NCBI GenBank assembly: GCA_943737045.1
Contig: CALSFV010000220.1
Location: 744,001-808,000, forward strand
Origin: Parapristionchus giblindavisi
Lineage: Eukaryota > Nematoda > Chromadorea > Rhabditida > Diplogasteridae
Direction: 5' to 3'
DNA length: 64,000 bases
The translations under genes were made by a program, and so were the position numbers. A model generated the notes under the pieces. That model had not been told where the DNA came from. It ran no database searches and saw only the letters and a program-made list of their open reading frames with translations. Numbering within the stretch: the stretch's first letter is position 1; every line of letters starts with the position of its first letter. Below, one piece after another: positions 23,707-34,445 of the stretch.

Positions 23707-26700
23707 ATGAGTTTCTCGATTGACGACAAAGACCGCGAATTGATTAACGAACTCCGATCAAAACTACAACAGGTAAATTATCTGGTAATATGGTTCTAAA
23801 CGATTATATTAAAAATATGTTGTCGCAATAAAAGCACAAATATTAAATCTCGTGAAGAACCTTGTGACTCACTGCATGATTTCCCGAATGTGATAACTAT
23901 TAGAATTTTCTTTATAGAATGGCAAACATGAGTATTATTATTAAAATAAATAATAATATAAACAACATAGGAACTCAAGCTTGTGCCAGAATACGATGAT
24001 GATATTTCCCTTCAACGATGGCTGATTGGACACGATCGGAATGTTGGTCAGTTTAATTTGGCAGTTAGTCTTTTTTTTTCATATTGATGCTTTTCACATT
24101 TTTCTCAGTTACTTGTGCTATACCTGAAATACGATTATATGCTAAAGTTGAAATTCTTATGGACTAATAAAGATAAATTGAATTATGCTGTATATTTACA
24201 GATGAAATCGTGCCCAAGTTAAAGTATTCGTTGAGGACGATTCACGCTTTCGGCATCCACAAAATGGATTTGAGTTCGTTGGATCGTGTCAATGAGGAGT
24301 GTTACGCAGTGAGCGAGGCTCTTCAATATCTACCAGGTTTACAAATCTGTTTCATGTTTCACCATCGAACGATATCTCATTCAATTTAGACATACATTAT
24401 TATTTGCACATTGTCGATAATGCGTTGTTACGTTTATACTATGTTACATACGTACGCTATCCCATCATACCTAAGTGCCCCAATGTATTATAATATGATT
24501 TAACGTGGCGGCGTACGAACATCTACACATAAGGATATTATAACTTCGCATAAATAAACACAATGACTATGATGGGATAATTCTAATGGCAATAATTAAT
24601 TTTTGATTAAATAATTTTAAAAATTTCTCAGGAACACTGGTTGGCTTCGATAAGGATGGCAACGCTCTATCGATTCAGATGGTTGGACATATAGATACGG
24701 CCGGTTAGTAATCTATTTGCCGTTTTGTCATCGATTCCAGACTGTCCATTGACTCTTATCAATGACTTCGAAAAGAATCGTTTTTTAATTAGAGAAATGC
24801 ATAATTTCGTACTGTTAGCTTTGAAATTTAAGATAAATGTTATTTTTAGGTATATTAAAAAGCGCAAGCTTATCGAAGTTGCTGATTCGCAAGATCATTG
24901 AGAGTGAAGGTGTTCAATGTGTTTTGAGGTAGCAGATTATCAGATCCTTAATTCAACTAATCGATGAATCGATTTGAGAGCCCGTGAGAAAGAAGAAGGG
25001 CGTCCTCTGGGTGTTTCTGTCATCTGCGATTTGGAAGGCCTCTCCTTCTTTCCGGACAAACACATTGTTGCAACCTTCTCAATTATGACCGCTCTACTAC
25101 AGGTTACATCTATAATATATAATATATTGTTAAATTATTTGCTATTCCGATTCTGCAATTCTTCCTCATTTGAGTTTCCTCTTGGGGTAGTCAAACACAT
25201 TTTTGTGGAGTAATTAAGCGTAATGGGATTTGGGCGAGTGAATTACTTTCAGGACATGTTCCCAGATATTCTAAGGAAATTCATAATTATTAACGCTCCC
25301 ACTGTCATGACGGTTAGTATTCAATTTGTGTCTTCCAATAAAAGATTTATCACATTAAAAGGTTTAAAATTTCATTAAATACATGATGAATATATAAGGT
25401 TTATTTCAATATTACTTTATAGATGATTTGGAATCTGGTCACACCATGTCTCGCTAAGGCAACAACGGAAAAGATCGAGGTGCTTGATAAGCATTGGAGG
25501 GATAACTTAAAGGTTTCTATTCTATTGAATTGTGTTTGCGATTCTATCCTAATGTTTGCTTTAAAAGTTCTTTGTACTAAATTGAATTTCATTAATTGTG
25601 TATCCATTGAAATAACTTGCACAGTAATATGTTGAAAATTTCTGAATATGTGGCATTTTACCGATGTAATTTCGGGAACACCGGTAAAAAGTTTAAACAT
25701 CTATTTAAGCTAAGAGTCGGCGAGGAAGTCCTTTTTGAACACTGGGGTGGAACACGACAGCACGAGAGTCCATTTGGGTTCGTTGGTAAAGGAGGAAAAG
25801 TACCGCAATCACTCAGGTACATTACTCAATGAATTAACGGCACATCTCAACCTGATTGGAACCTCACCGCTCTTCAGATATGATAAGACAAACGATCTTC
25901 CAATATCAATGCTCACTTCCCTCAAAATAGGCGCTGGATGTGTATCGTTCGTACCCATTACATTGAAAGGTGTTTTTTTCTAATTTAATATGTGTCGTAT
26001 TTGGCTTAGTTTACTATCAAGAAGGGTCAGAAGGGGGTGCTGGCCTTTTAAAACGGCAATAACATCACTAGAAACAGTTTTCATGATAATTACAAATCTG
26101 TATTTCCAATTCTCAATATGCTTATTTTCTAGTGAGAAGCACCTATTATGCTTTAAATTATTATTTTTTAAATGGTACAAAAACAGCAACTGATTATGCC
26201 GGGTGGGGAATCGAAATCATCACGTGACCTTTTTAATTGCAAGATATCCACTATTTCATTTCAGGACCGACCAAGGGAAAAAGGCGTCTGCACTGGTATT
26301 GGAAGGTAAAAAACAGCCTCCTGCTGTGTCAAACAAATGGCAATTCCTATTTCAGTTAGACTCTGGAGATGTTTCCTTCTCGGTTCTGAAGGCGGCTGAA
26401 GGCAATGAGGATATCGCGGAGGATGAGACTGATTCCATTCTTAGGCCCAAGTTCAGACTTCACACACCATATGTACCGGAAACAGGAGATGTATGTATTT
26501 TTCTCAATTTAAAACGCCGCTCCCATAAAAACATCTGCCCCTTTTTCTCAAAAACCACATATCAAATAAATTCAACTTAACTTGTTTTGAAGGTTGATGC
26601 TACTGAGCCTGGTGTCTACAAGCTTGTTTTCGACAATTCCTACGCATCCTTTTGGTCGAAATATATCAAGTACTCCTACGAAATTCGCAATGAAGAATGA
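23707..26700 (+). CDS. ctg: SEC14-like CRAL-TRIO and GOLD domain protein
   Basis: Eleven exons (23707-23772, 23971-24046, 24202-24336, 24632-24703, 24850-24928, 24979-25102, 25253-25312, 25423-25512, 25710-25816, 26265-26490, 26593-26700) join in phase to 380 residues, the size of nematode CRAL-TRIO/GOLD (CTG) proteins. Residues 1-50 form the CRAL-TRIO N-terminal helices (LQRWLIGHDRNVDE). Residues about 80-270 are the SEC14 lipid pocket with the landmarks VICDLEGLSFFPDKH, FPDILRKFIIINAP and FEHWGGT. Residues about 275-380 are the GOLD beta-sandwich, ending GVYKLVFDNSYASFWSKYI. The family binds and transfers phospholipids, tocopherol or similar ligands and may act on Golgi or signalling membranes. 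Exon 9 uses a weak TTTAAG acceptor, so its start is the least certain junction. Element C1 sits just downstream. Confidence 0.92.
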
Positions 26701-26856
26701 AAGTTTTGTAGAATATATTTCAATTATTTATTTGTTCAAAGCATAGTGTGTGTAACATTCAAACGTTCATATGTTCTTATTTTCTAATTCAATGATGATT
26801 AAATCGAAGACTTGTATATTTGTATGAAACTGGCTTTCGTCTGTAAAATTGTTCTG

Positions 26857-26862
26857 AATAAA
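26857..26862 (+). terminator. Polyadenylation signal AATAAA of the CRAL-TRIO/GOLD gene
   Basis: Canonical hexamer 157 nt after the stop codon. Element C1 begins 10 nt later, so the cleavage site probably lies inside the element. Confidence 0.6.
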
Positions 26863-27072
26863 TTTGTTTTACAAGGGAACCACAGATGTCGCGGACACTC
26901 AGTGCTAAATTCGTTGACACAGGTCGACTAGGACCCCCCAGGGGGTCACAGAACTGTTTTGAAATGTCCGCATATTTGCTTCTTTGGTACCGAAAATCGA
27001 TTATGAAAATGTGATGGAAATTTGGGCGCGAGCCCCGAGGAATAGTGTCAAACACTCAAAGAAGACAGTCTG

Positions 27073-27146
27073 TGTCCTCAGTAGCCAAGTGGTTAGATTG
27101 CGGGATTAGCTTTTGGAATGCCGTGGGTTCGAATCCCTCCTTGTAC
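27073..27146 (+). repeat. tRNA-like module, left arm of C1
   Basis: A box TAGCCAAGTGG at 27082 and B box GGTTCGAATCC at 27126, 44 nt apart as in real tRNAs. The T-arm is partly paired; acceptor and anticodon stems do not form. The A-box side resembles Ser/Leu/Gln-type tRNAs and differs from the modules in elements A and B. Confidence 0.65.
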
Positions 27147-27296
27147 AATTTCTTTTGCTGTATTTTTTCTTTGCTTTCCAACATGCAGTTTCAAAGTCAA
27201 ACTTCATCTTCAACAACAACGATTGGCGGGCATCGTGCCTGAAACAGGATCCATGGACGCTATACGGTAGAATTGACGGATTTTTTTTCTTCTCGA

Positions 27297-27803
27297 ATGG
27301 AGTTCGACTATGACCCAGTGTCTGCCAAGGCTGTTTCTGTCCAGATCGCCCTCACCTTCGACCTCTCCCTCTCCTCCCATTTCACGCGTGACTCCCTCAA
27401 AGCGTCGGAGATGAGGTGGGTTGATCGCATCGTAATGATGCTTCGTGGAGCGGAGGCGGGAGAGTTGACGGTGCGTGAAAAGGTGGAGACGGTCAAGGAA
27501 GACACGGGAGAAGAGAGTGATGTGGAGTGGGACTTCGATGAACCGAGTGCTCTACTGAAGAACCAATGGCATCTGTGGACAAAGGCGATGGTGAGTATTT
27601 TATTGTTTGTGATTGATTGTTTTTATTCTCCCTCACGACATGTATTTCCCAGAAGGACGAAGCATACACCTTCTATCGCTCGGGCAAGAGGAAGAGGAAC
27701 AACAAAGGAGAAGGATGCAAGAGTCTAGCAGTCATGAGCAGGGAGTTCAGGTGGATCAAGTGCGCCAAGGACATCGAGGCGCTCACCTACTACGGCAAGA
27801 CAG
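27297..27803 (+). pseudogene. Two-exon gene fragment carried inside element C1
   Basis: Exon 1 (27297-27590) starts with ATG and ends at GTGAGT. A 62-nt intron ends TTTCCCAG, and exon 2 (27653-27803) ends at GTACTG. The join is phase 0 and encodes about 148 residues, with an acidic middle (VKEDTGEESDVEWDFDEP), a basic patch (SGKRKRNNKGEG) and aromatic-rich ends. The segment is GC-richer than the surrounding DNA and has a clear exon-intron pattern, as expected of captured host sequence. If the last donor is not used, the frame runs on into the right arm to a stop near 28075. The parent gene is not in this window and the family was not recognised. Alternatively it is the element's own accessory gene. 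Confidence 0.65.
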
Positions 27804-28032
27804 GTACTGGCACTTCCAGTTCTATACTACTGTATCCTATCCATGCTACCGTATCCGATCTACGCAACAAAAGCTATCGTATTCACCACTTATACCGAAA
27901 TCCGTCAATTCTACCGTATAGCGTCCATGGATCCTGTTTCAGGCACGATGCCCGCCAATCGTTGTTGTTGAAGATGAAGTTTGACTTTGAAACTGCATGT
28001 TGGAAAGCAAAGAAAAAATACAGCAAAAGAAA

Positions 28033-28109
28033 TTGTACAAGGGGGGATTCGAACCCACGACATTCCAAAAGCTAATCCCGCACTCTAACCACTTGGCTAC
28101 GGAGGACAC
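28033..28109 (-). repeat. tRNA-like module, right arm of C1
   Basis: Inverted copy of the left-arm module, with a few substitutions (for example GGGGGGATTCGAACCC around the B box). It points into the element. Confidence 0.65.
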
Positions 28110-28312
28110 AGACTGTGTTCTTTGAGTGTTTGACACTATTCTACGGGGCTCGCGCCCAAATTTCCATCACATTTTCATAATCGATTTTCGGTACCAAAGA
28201 AGAAAATATGCGGACATTTCAAAACAGTTCTGTGACCCCCTGGGGGGTCCTAGTCGACCTGTGTCAACGAATTTAGCACTGAGTGTCCGCGACATTTGTG
28301 GTTCCCTTGTTA

Positions 28313-28634
28313 GCCAAATCAAAATTTTACTTTTTCGTGAAATGAAAGGATAATATATTGATTTAAGTATTGATCGCATGGAAGATTCGTAATAAAATAT
28401 CATACCGCCAACATATGATAGAGGGCTGCTACCAACACTGAAAAAAACCATAAACAATTAATTGAGCCAAAATGACTCTCTCACCAAAAAACCTTAAAAA
28501 TATAATAGTTTTGAAGCATTACTTTTGAGTGCCATTCATCAGCAGCAATAATTTACCAATACAAATGATATGCATTACCTTTTTTTGCTCAAAAGCCTTA
28601 AAAACAGTTTAGTGTGAGAATACTGCACATAAGG
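28313..28634. other. Unique spacer between the two C elements
   Basis: 322 bp of AT-rich single-copy sequence with no exon. It differs from the flanks outside the pair, so the two C copies are not a simple tandem duplication. Confidence 0.7.
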
Positions 28635-28838
28635 TTACAAGGGAACCACAGATGTCGCGGACACTCAGTGCTAAATTCGTTGACACAGGTCGACTAGGAC
28701 CCCCCAGGGGGTCACAGAACTGTTTTGAAATGTCCGCATATTTGCTTCTTTGGTACCGAAAATCGATTATGAAAATGTGATGGAAATTTGGGCGCGAGCC
28801 CCGAGGAATAGTGTCAAACACTCAAAGAAGACAGTCTG

Positions 28839-28912
28839 TGTCCTCAGTAGCCAAGTGGTTAGATTGCGGGATTAGCTTTTGGAATGCCGTGGGTTCGAAT
28901 CCCTCCTTGTAC
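28839..28912 (+). repeat. tRNA-like module, left arm of C2
   Basis: Identical in boxes and position to the left-arm module of C1. Confidence 0.65.
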
Positions 28913-29062
28913 AATTTCTTTTGCTGTATTTTTTCTTTGCTTTCCAACATGCAGTTTCAAAGTCAAACTTCATCTTCAACAACAACGATTGGCGGGCATC
29001 GTGCCTGAAACAGGATCCATGGACGCTATACGGTAGAATTGACGGATTTTTTTTCTTCTCGA

Positions 29063-29569
29063 ATGGAGTTCGACTATGACCCAGTGTCTGCCAAGGCTGT
29101 TTCTGTCCAGATCGCCCTCACCTTCGACCTCTCCCTCTCCTCCCATTTCACGCGTGACTCCCTCAAAGCGTCGGAGATGAGGTGGGTTGATCGCATCGTA
29201 ATGATGCTTCGTGGAGCGGAGGCGGGAGAGTTGACGGTGCGTGAAAAGGTGGAGACGGTCAAGGAAGACACGGGAGAAGAGAGTGATGTGGAGTGGGACT
29301 TCGATGAACCGAGTGCTCTACTGAAGAACCAATGGCATCTGTGGACAAAGGCGATGGTGAGTATTTTATTGTTTGTGATTGATTGTTTTTATTCTCCCTC
29401 ACGACATGTATTTCCCAGAAGGACGAAGCATACACCTTCTATCGCTCGGGCAAGAGGAAGAGGAACAACAAAGGAGAAGGATGCAAGAGTCTAGCAGTCA
29501 TGAGCAGGGAGTTCAGGTGGATCAAGTGCGCCAAGGACATCGAGGCGCTCACCTACTACGGCAAGACAG
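29063..29569 (+). pseudogene. Two-exon gene fragment carried inside element C2
   Basis: Same fragment as in C1: exons 29063-29356 and 29419-29569. The frame, intron borders and truncated 3' end are all preserved, so either both copies are very young or the frame is under constraint. Confidence 0.65.
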
Positions 29570-29798
29570 GTACTGGAACTTCCAGTTCTATACTACTGTA
29601 TCCTATCCATGCTACCGTATCCGATCTACGCAACAAAAGCTATCGTATTCACCACTTATACCGAAATCCGTCAATTCTACCGTATAGCGTCCATGGATCC
29701 TGTTTCAGGCACGATGCCCGCCAATCGTTGTTGTTGAAGATGAAGTTTGACTTTGAAACTGCATGTTGGAAAGCAAAGAAAAAATACAGCAAAAGAAA

Positions 29799-29875
29799 TT
29801 GTACAAGGGGGGATTCGAACCCACGACATTCCAAAAGCTAATCCCGCACTCTAACCACTTGGCTACGGAGGACAC
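29799..29875 (-). repeat. tRNA-like module, right arm of C2
   Basis: Inverted counterpart of the left-arm module, matching that of C1. Confidence 0.65.
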
Positions 29876-30265
29876 AGACTGTGTTCATTGAGTGTTTGAC
29901 ACTATTCTACGGGGCTCGCGCCCAAATTTCCATCACATTTTCATAATCGATTTTCGGTACCAAAGAAGAAAATATGCGGACATTTCAAAACAGTTCTGTG
30001 ACCTCCTGGGGGGTCCTAGTCGACCTGTGTCAACGAATTTAGCACTGAGTGTCCGCGACATTTGTGGTTCCCTTGTTACATGAACAACCGAATGTTGCAT
30101 ATTAGGGCTATTGAAAAGCTTAAATGCGGAAATTCAAAAAAAAAACAACGATTGCCAAGGAAATGACTAATATTAGAAGAATTCCGAGTCGATTAGTTCC
30201 TATTTTGTCTGGACCATTCAATCACTATAAAAGGATAATGAGCGTTAAATCAAATTAGTGGAGTG

Positions 30266-33200
30266 ATGATTGTTCAATCGAAGGCGCTTTGCCTTCTCAT
30301 TATTCTTGTACCCTTGGTTTCCTCAAGTTGGGGAAATGACCGTCCTTCCAAGTCCAACAAGTTCGGAGACTGCTTGCACGGTTTGTTTTCATGCATCGGT
30401 TTTTGAAATGAAATGGAAATTTTGCTCACAATCAGTTTTCTAAAGTAAATTTTCGATTTTTATATGCTTTCAAATCTGCTTGAGTAAATTCGAAAAAAAA
30501 ACGAAATATAAATTTCAGCGTGCAGAAAGTGCAATGCGCCAGAACTCAACACTTTAAAGGATTGTCCAGAGTGAGAAGCATTTCTTAAAATTTAATTATT
30601 GTACAAAGTTCTTTTTTGTCATTTTGGTTGAGTTGATTGATGCCGCTGTAATGTGGTGTAGTGTGTGTGTCTGTAGTGTGTGTGTGGTGGTGGTAATGTG
30701 TTTATTTCATTATCAGGGGTAGCTTCTGCGATAGCACCGATCCCGATCTGCGAGCCCTCACAGTCGATTTTGGATTGCTCAACATGTTCGTTTTAGCAAA
30801 TAATTTAGCAAATAATTAACATAAATGTAATTAACTTTTGTAAATAAACAATTTACAAAAAAAACTTTTTATTTATATTAAATATGAATACAATCAGGGA
30901 CTGTGCGACCCTAAAATGCGTCAGTCCATTCACGACAATGTTTCATGAGAAGAAGGAAGTAAAATCACTCGTGTGCTATGATGGTACATGGAGAGACAGT
31001 GAAGACTATAACAAAATTATTGACTCTGTTCTCTGCATTCCACCAAGGAATGAACCCGAACCAGATGTAGCAAGATCAGAGGCTGTACCAGAAACACCTC
31101 AAGTACCAGAGAAGGAAACCGAGAACACAACCGAGAATATTCCAGTAACCCCTGCAGTACCAGAGAAGGAAACCGAGAACACAACCGAGAATATTCCAGT
31201 AACTCCTGCAGTACCAGAGAAGGAAACCGAGAACACAACCGAGAATATTCCAGTAACTCCTGCAGTACCAGAGAAGGAAACCGAGAACACAACCGAGAAT
31301 ATTCCAAAAACCCCTGAAGTACCAGAGAAGGAAACCGAGAACACAACCGAGAATATTCCAAAAAACCCTGAAGTACCAGAGAAGGAAACCGAGAACACAA
31401 CCGAGAATGTTCCAGAATCCCCTGAAGTACCAGATAAGGAAACCGAGAACACAACCGAGAATGTTCCAGAAACCCCTGAAGTACCAGAGAAGGAAACCGA
31501 GAACACAACCGAGAATGTTCCAGAAACCCCTGAAGTACCAGAGAAGGAAACCGAGAATGTAACAGAAACCCCTGAAGTACCAGAGAAGGAAACCGAGAAC
31601 ACAACCGAGAATGTTCCAGAAACCCCTGAAGTACCAGAGGAGGATACCGAGAATGTAACAGAAAGCCCTGAAGTTCCAGAGGAGGAAACCGAGAATGTTC
31701 CAGAAACCCCTGACGTACCAGAGGAGGAAACCGAGAATGTCACAGAAAGCCCTGATATACCAGAGAAGGAAACCGAGAATGTTCCAGAAACCCCTGACGT
31801 ACCAGAGGAGGAAACCGAGAATGTTCCAGAAACCTCTGAAGTACCAGAGGAGGAAACCGAGAATGTTCCAGAAACCTCTGAAGTACCAGAGGAGGAAACC
31901 GAGAATGTCACAGAAAGCCCTGAGATACCAGAGAAGGAAACCGAGAATGTTCCAGAAACCCCTGACGTACCAGAGGAGGAAACCGAGAATGTTCCAGAAA
32001 CCTCTGAAGTACCAGAGGAGGAAACCGAGAATGTCACAGAAACCACTGAAGTACCAGAGGAGGAATCCGAAATTGAACCAGAGTTCCCTGAAGTACCCGA
32101 GATCTCTGAATTACCTGAGAGAGAAACGGAAAATTTGCCAGAGACATCTGACGAAACACAGGAAGAACCCGAGACAGATGTGGAAACTCCTAAGGTCCCA
32201 GAAAATAAACCCGAAACCGACGTAGGAACAACTGAGACCCCAGGAGATGAACCCGAAACCGACGTAGAAACTCCCGACGTACCTGAGAAAGAATCTGAAG
32301 CTCTGCCAGAGACTTCTGATGAGGAGGTGAAAGAACCAGAAACTTCTGGAGAGGAAAATCCAGAGACTTCTGACGAACAAGAGGAGCCTGAGACTTCAGA
32401 CGAGAAAGGTACGGAGCCAGAGACTTCGGTCGAAAGCAATGAGGAGAATCCTACTGAAGAGACCTCTGATGAAGATGAAGCAGAGAAACCCCCATTGAGC
32501 GAAGCAGACAAGAAACTTATCTGCGACGATGCCGGATGTTCAGAGTTCGCGACCTGCGAAATCATCAACGACAAGGTAGGTTTCAGACTTTGAAACAGAT
32601 AATATTATACATGAGTTTAGGCGGTTTGTACCTGTAACAATGAAACAGTCGATCAATCAGCACAGAATGGAGCAGAGGCCGGACACTACTGTTCAAAGTG
32701 CGCTGCTACTAAGAACGGTACATTTTAAACATCAGAAAAATAAATTTTGGATATCAAACTGATAACGGTTTCTCATTGACATTCGTAGATCAGCGTTAGA
32801 TAATTTTCTAACAATAAGCTTGTGAAAGATTTATAGATTTATAGTATTTTTTCTAAATATTTGAACATTTAGACTTTGTTGTTCTTTACGACAACTCTGG
32901 ATCGATAAGAAAGCGTGATTTGCCCCTCGTGAACGAATTCACAAAATCGCTCATTCGATTCGTGGATCTTGACCACTCTCAGAACCGGTTCGTTGCGTTT
33001 TGCAGGAAATATGAATGACAATTTTCATGTAATGAAAATCAGTATATTATAGCATGGCAAAATATTATCACAGTGTAGTTAATTTGTAAATGAAAACGAT
33101 TTGCTGAAAGCATGAAGGCCAAAATGTTCGGTGAAGAATTCTCGATAACAATTGAAGGTTGCTATTTCAGTCTTGGTTTCGTCATGTTTGGTTCTGAAGC

Positions 33201-34160
33201 CAATCTGACATTCAACTTTGGTGGTAATGAAGCACAGGCTCTTGCTGAAGTGGATAAGATCAAGACTACCGTAAGCTAGAAAGAAATAACTAATAAAGTG
33301 TCTATGTTTCACTTGCTCTTATATAAAATAATTTATAATTAAAATAATAAATAAATGAGCTTTAAAATATTTCAGAGTGGCAGCACGCACACATCAATGG
33401 CTATGAAAGTAGCTAACGATGAGATCTATGCCAAGTCAACGGATAATGAGGGCAGACAGAGAGTCACTATCATAATCACTGACGGTGCTCCATCTGTGTG
33501 CACGAACGCTCTATCCCCTAGTGAAGGTAGGCATATTGGAATCATCGACGTCTTGTTAATACATGAATTTCGTGGCGACGATGTAAAGGTTTTAAAATCT
33601 TGTGTATATGTTTTGTTTCCAGAAAAATCTGATTGTATTCTCCGAGAGTTAAAGGAGCAGAGCTCAATTATGATCGACAAATACAGTTAGTTTATTTAAC
33701 TTATAAAAAAAAAAAAAAAAAAATTTAACTCAAAATGCCTCTTATAAAAAAGGACAATAAATTTAATATCTAGCTTATGTTAACTATTTCTCGCTTGATC
33801 TAGAAAACCTAGAGCAAAACAAAACATATTTAGCTAACTAATTATTGACAGACGCGAAGATCATCACAGTCTACATCGGAGAAGAGCTTGATGAAGAGGA
33901 TAGGGGACTCATTGATGCAGCCTCACCCCAGCCTAATTCAGTCATCAGTGTTCAGAACTTCAAGGTAACCTTTTAATTTTAATTACTGCTGAGATTCAAT
34001 TAATTGTTGATAAGATTGGTTCACACTTTTCAATTGAAAGGTTGAATAAAGTGTGAACAAATTCTAATATAACGAAATTTAATTAGTCGATTAATTAATT
34101 GACAATTTCCAGGAACTCTCAACCAAGATCAACGATCAACTTCAAGCCCTCGCTTGTTAG
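30266..34160 (+). CDS. Secreted VWA-domain protein with long acidic repeat region
   Basis: Eleven exons (30266-30380, 30519-30570, 30717-30785, 30898-32575, 32621-32717, 32873-32987, 33171-33270, 33376-33526, 33623-33685, 33852-33964, 34113-34160) join in phase to 866 residues. Residues 1-21 are a signal peptide (ALCLLIILVPLVSSS core). A Cys-rich region (about 35-130) precedes a long Pro/Glu/Thr repeat (about 140-600). An EGF-like Cys cluster (about 620-660) follows, then a von Willebrand A domain with an adhesion site DNSGS, a central Thr (GSTHTS) and ITDGAPS. The DxSxS...T...D pattern predicts a metal-dependent ligand-binding fold. Nematodes have many secreted VWA proteins in cuticle, pharynx and immune settings; the role here is unknown. 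It begins 190 bp after element C2 and converges with troponin T. Confidence 0.9.
31080..32480 (+). repeat. Coding minisatellite, 54-bp and 42-bp units
   Basis: The first half repeats an 18-residue unit of the form VPEKETENTTENIPVTPA about nine times. The second half uses a shorter 14-residue unit, VPEEETENVPETSE and variants, then degenerates. NTT and NVT sequons recur, so the region is potentially heavily N-glycosylated as well as mucin-like. Period lengths divisible by three keep every frame long, which explains a 491-codon antisense frame. Confidence 0.9.
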
Positions 34161-34224
34161 CCCACTGTACTCGATTCGAAATTGTACCCTTGAAATAACA
34201 AGAATATATTGTCATTCATTGCTT

Positions 34225-34230
34225 AATAAA
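34225..34230 (+). terminator. Polyadenylation signal AATAAA of the VWA gene
   Basis: Canonical hexamer 65 nt after the stop codon. The reverse-strand AATAAA at 34274-34269 may serve the convergent troponin T gene. Confidence 0.6.
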
Positions 34231-34445
34231 CAGTATTCTTGCTCGATTTATTTAAGTGAGAATAAGACTTTATTTCGAATTTTACACAATAAACGAGAGT
34301 ATTCGAGCGATGTATATATATAGCGTATATGACTGTCGGAAGTAAGATAAATGGGAACATGGAAAAGATAGTTCACTCCTGAAATGGATCATTAAAATAT
34401 TGAGAAACACTTTTTTTTAAATTTCTATTTAAATATTTTTTTAAA

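Larger units (their letters stand above)
26872..28309. mobile_element. Foldback element C, copy 1 (1,438 bp)
   Basis: Inverted arms of 412 bp (26872-27283 and 27898-28309) begin CAAGGGAACCACA and end with its complement. The element is flanked by TTA on both sides (26869-26871, 28310-28312). A 3-bp TTA/TAA target duplication is characteristic of PIF/Harbinger elements (established), so membership of that superfamily is a fair inference, although no transposase is present. Each arm carries an inward-pointing tRNA-like module and, near its tip, a palindrome GACCCCC-CA-GGGGGTC. The 614-bp centre holds a spliced gene fragment listed separately. Confidence 0.92.
28638..30075. mobile_element. Foldback element C, copy 2 (1,438 bp)
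   Basis: Same length and orientation as C1, starting 1,766 bp further on. It has its own TTA flanks (28635-28637 and 30076-30078). By eye it differs from C1 at only a few bases (one near exon 2's donor, one beside the right tRNA-like module, one in the right palindrome). Both copies are therefore recent. Confidence 0.92.

Noticed and set aside
27073..27146. Intact tRNA gene in the arm of element C
   Set aside because: A and B boxes fit, but acceptor and anticodon stems do not pair, so it is called tRNA-like only.
27045..29079. 65- and 66-codon frames in the arms of element C
   Set aside because: They overlap the tRNA-like module and arm tips, have mutually overlapping frames and no protein signature.
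26872..30075. Transposase gene within the C elements
   Set aside because: The central frame has no DDE or helicase motif that I can see and has the exon-intron form of a host gene fragment.
31099..32574. 491-codon antisense frame, Ser/Gly/Val-rich
   Set aside because: Produced by the in-phase minisatellite of the VWA gene, with no start context, splice sites or domain. The sense frame is fixed by ten phase-correct introns.
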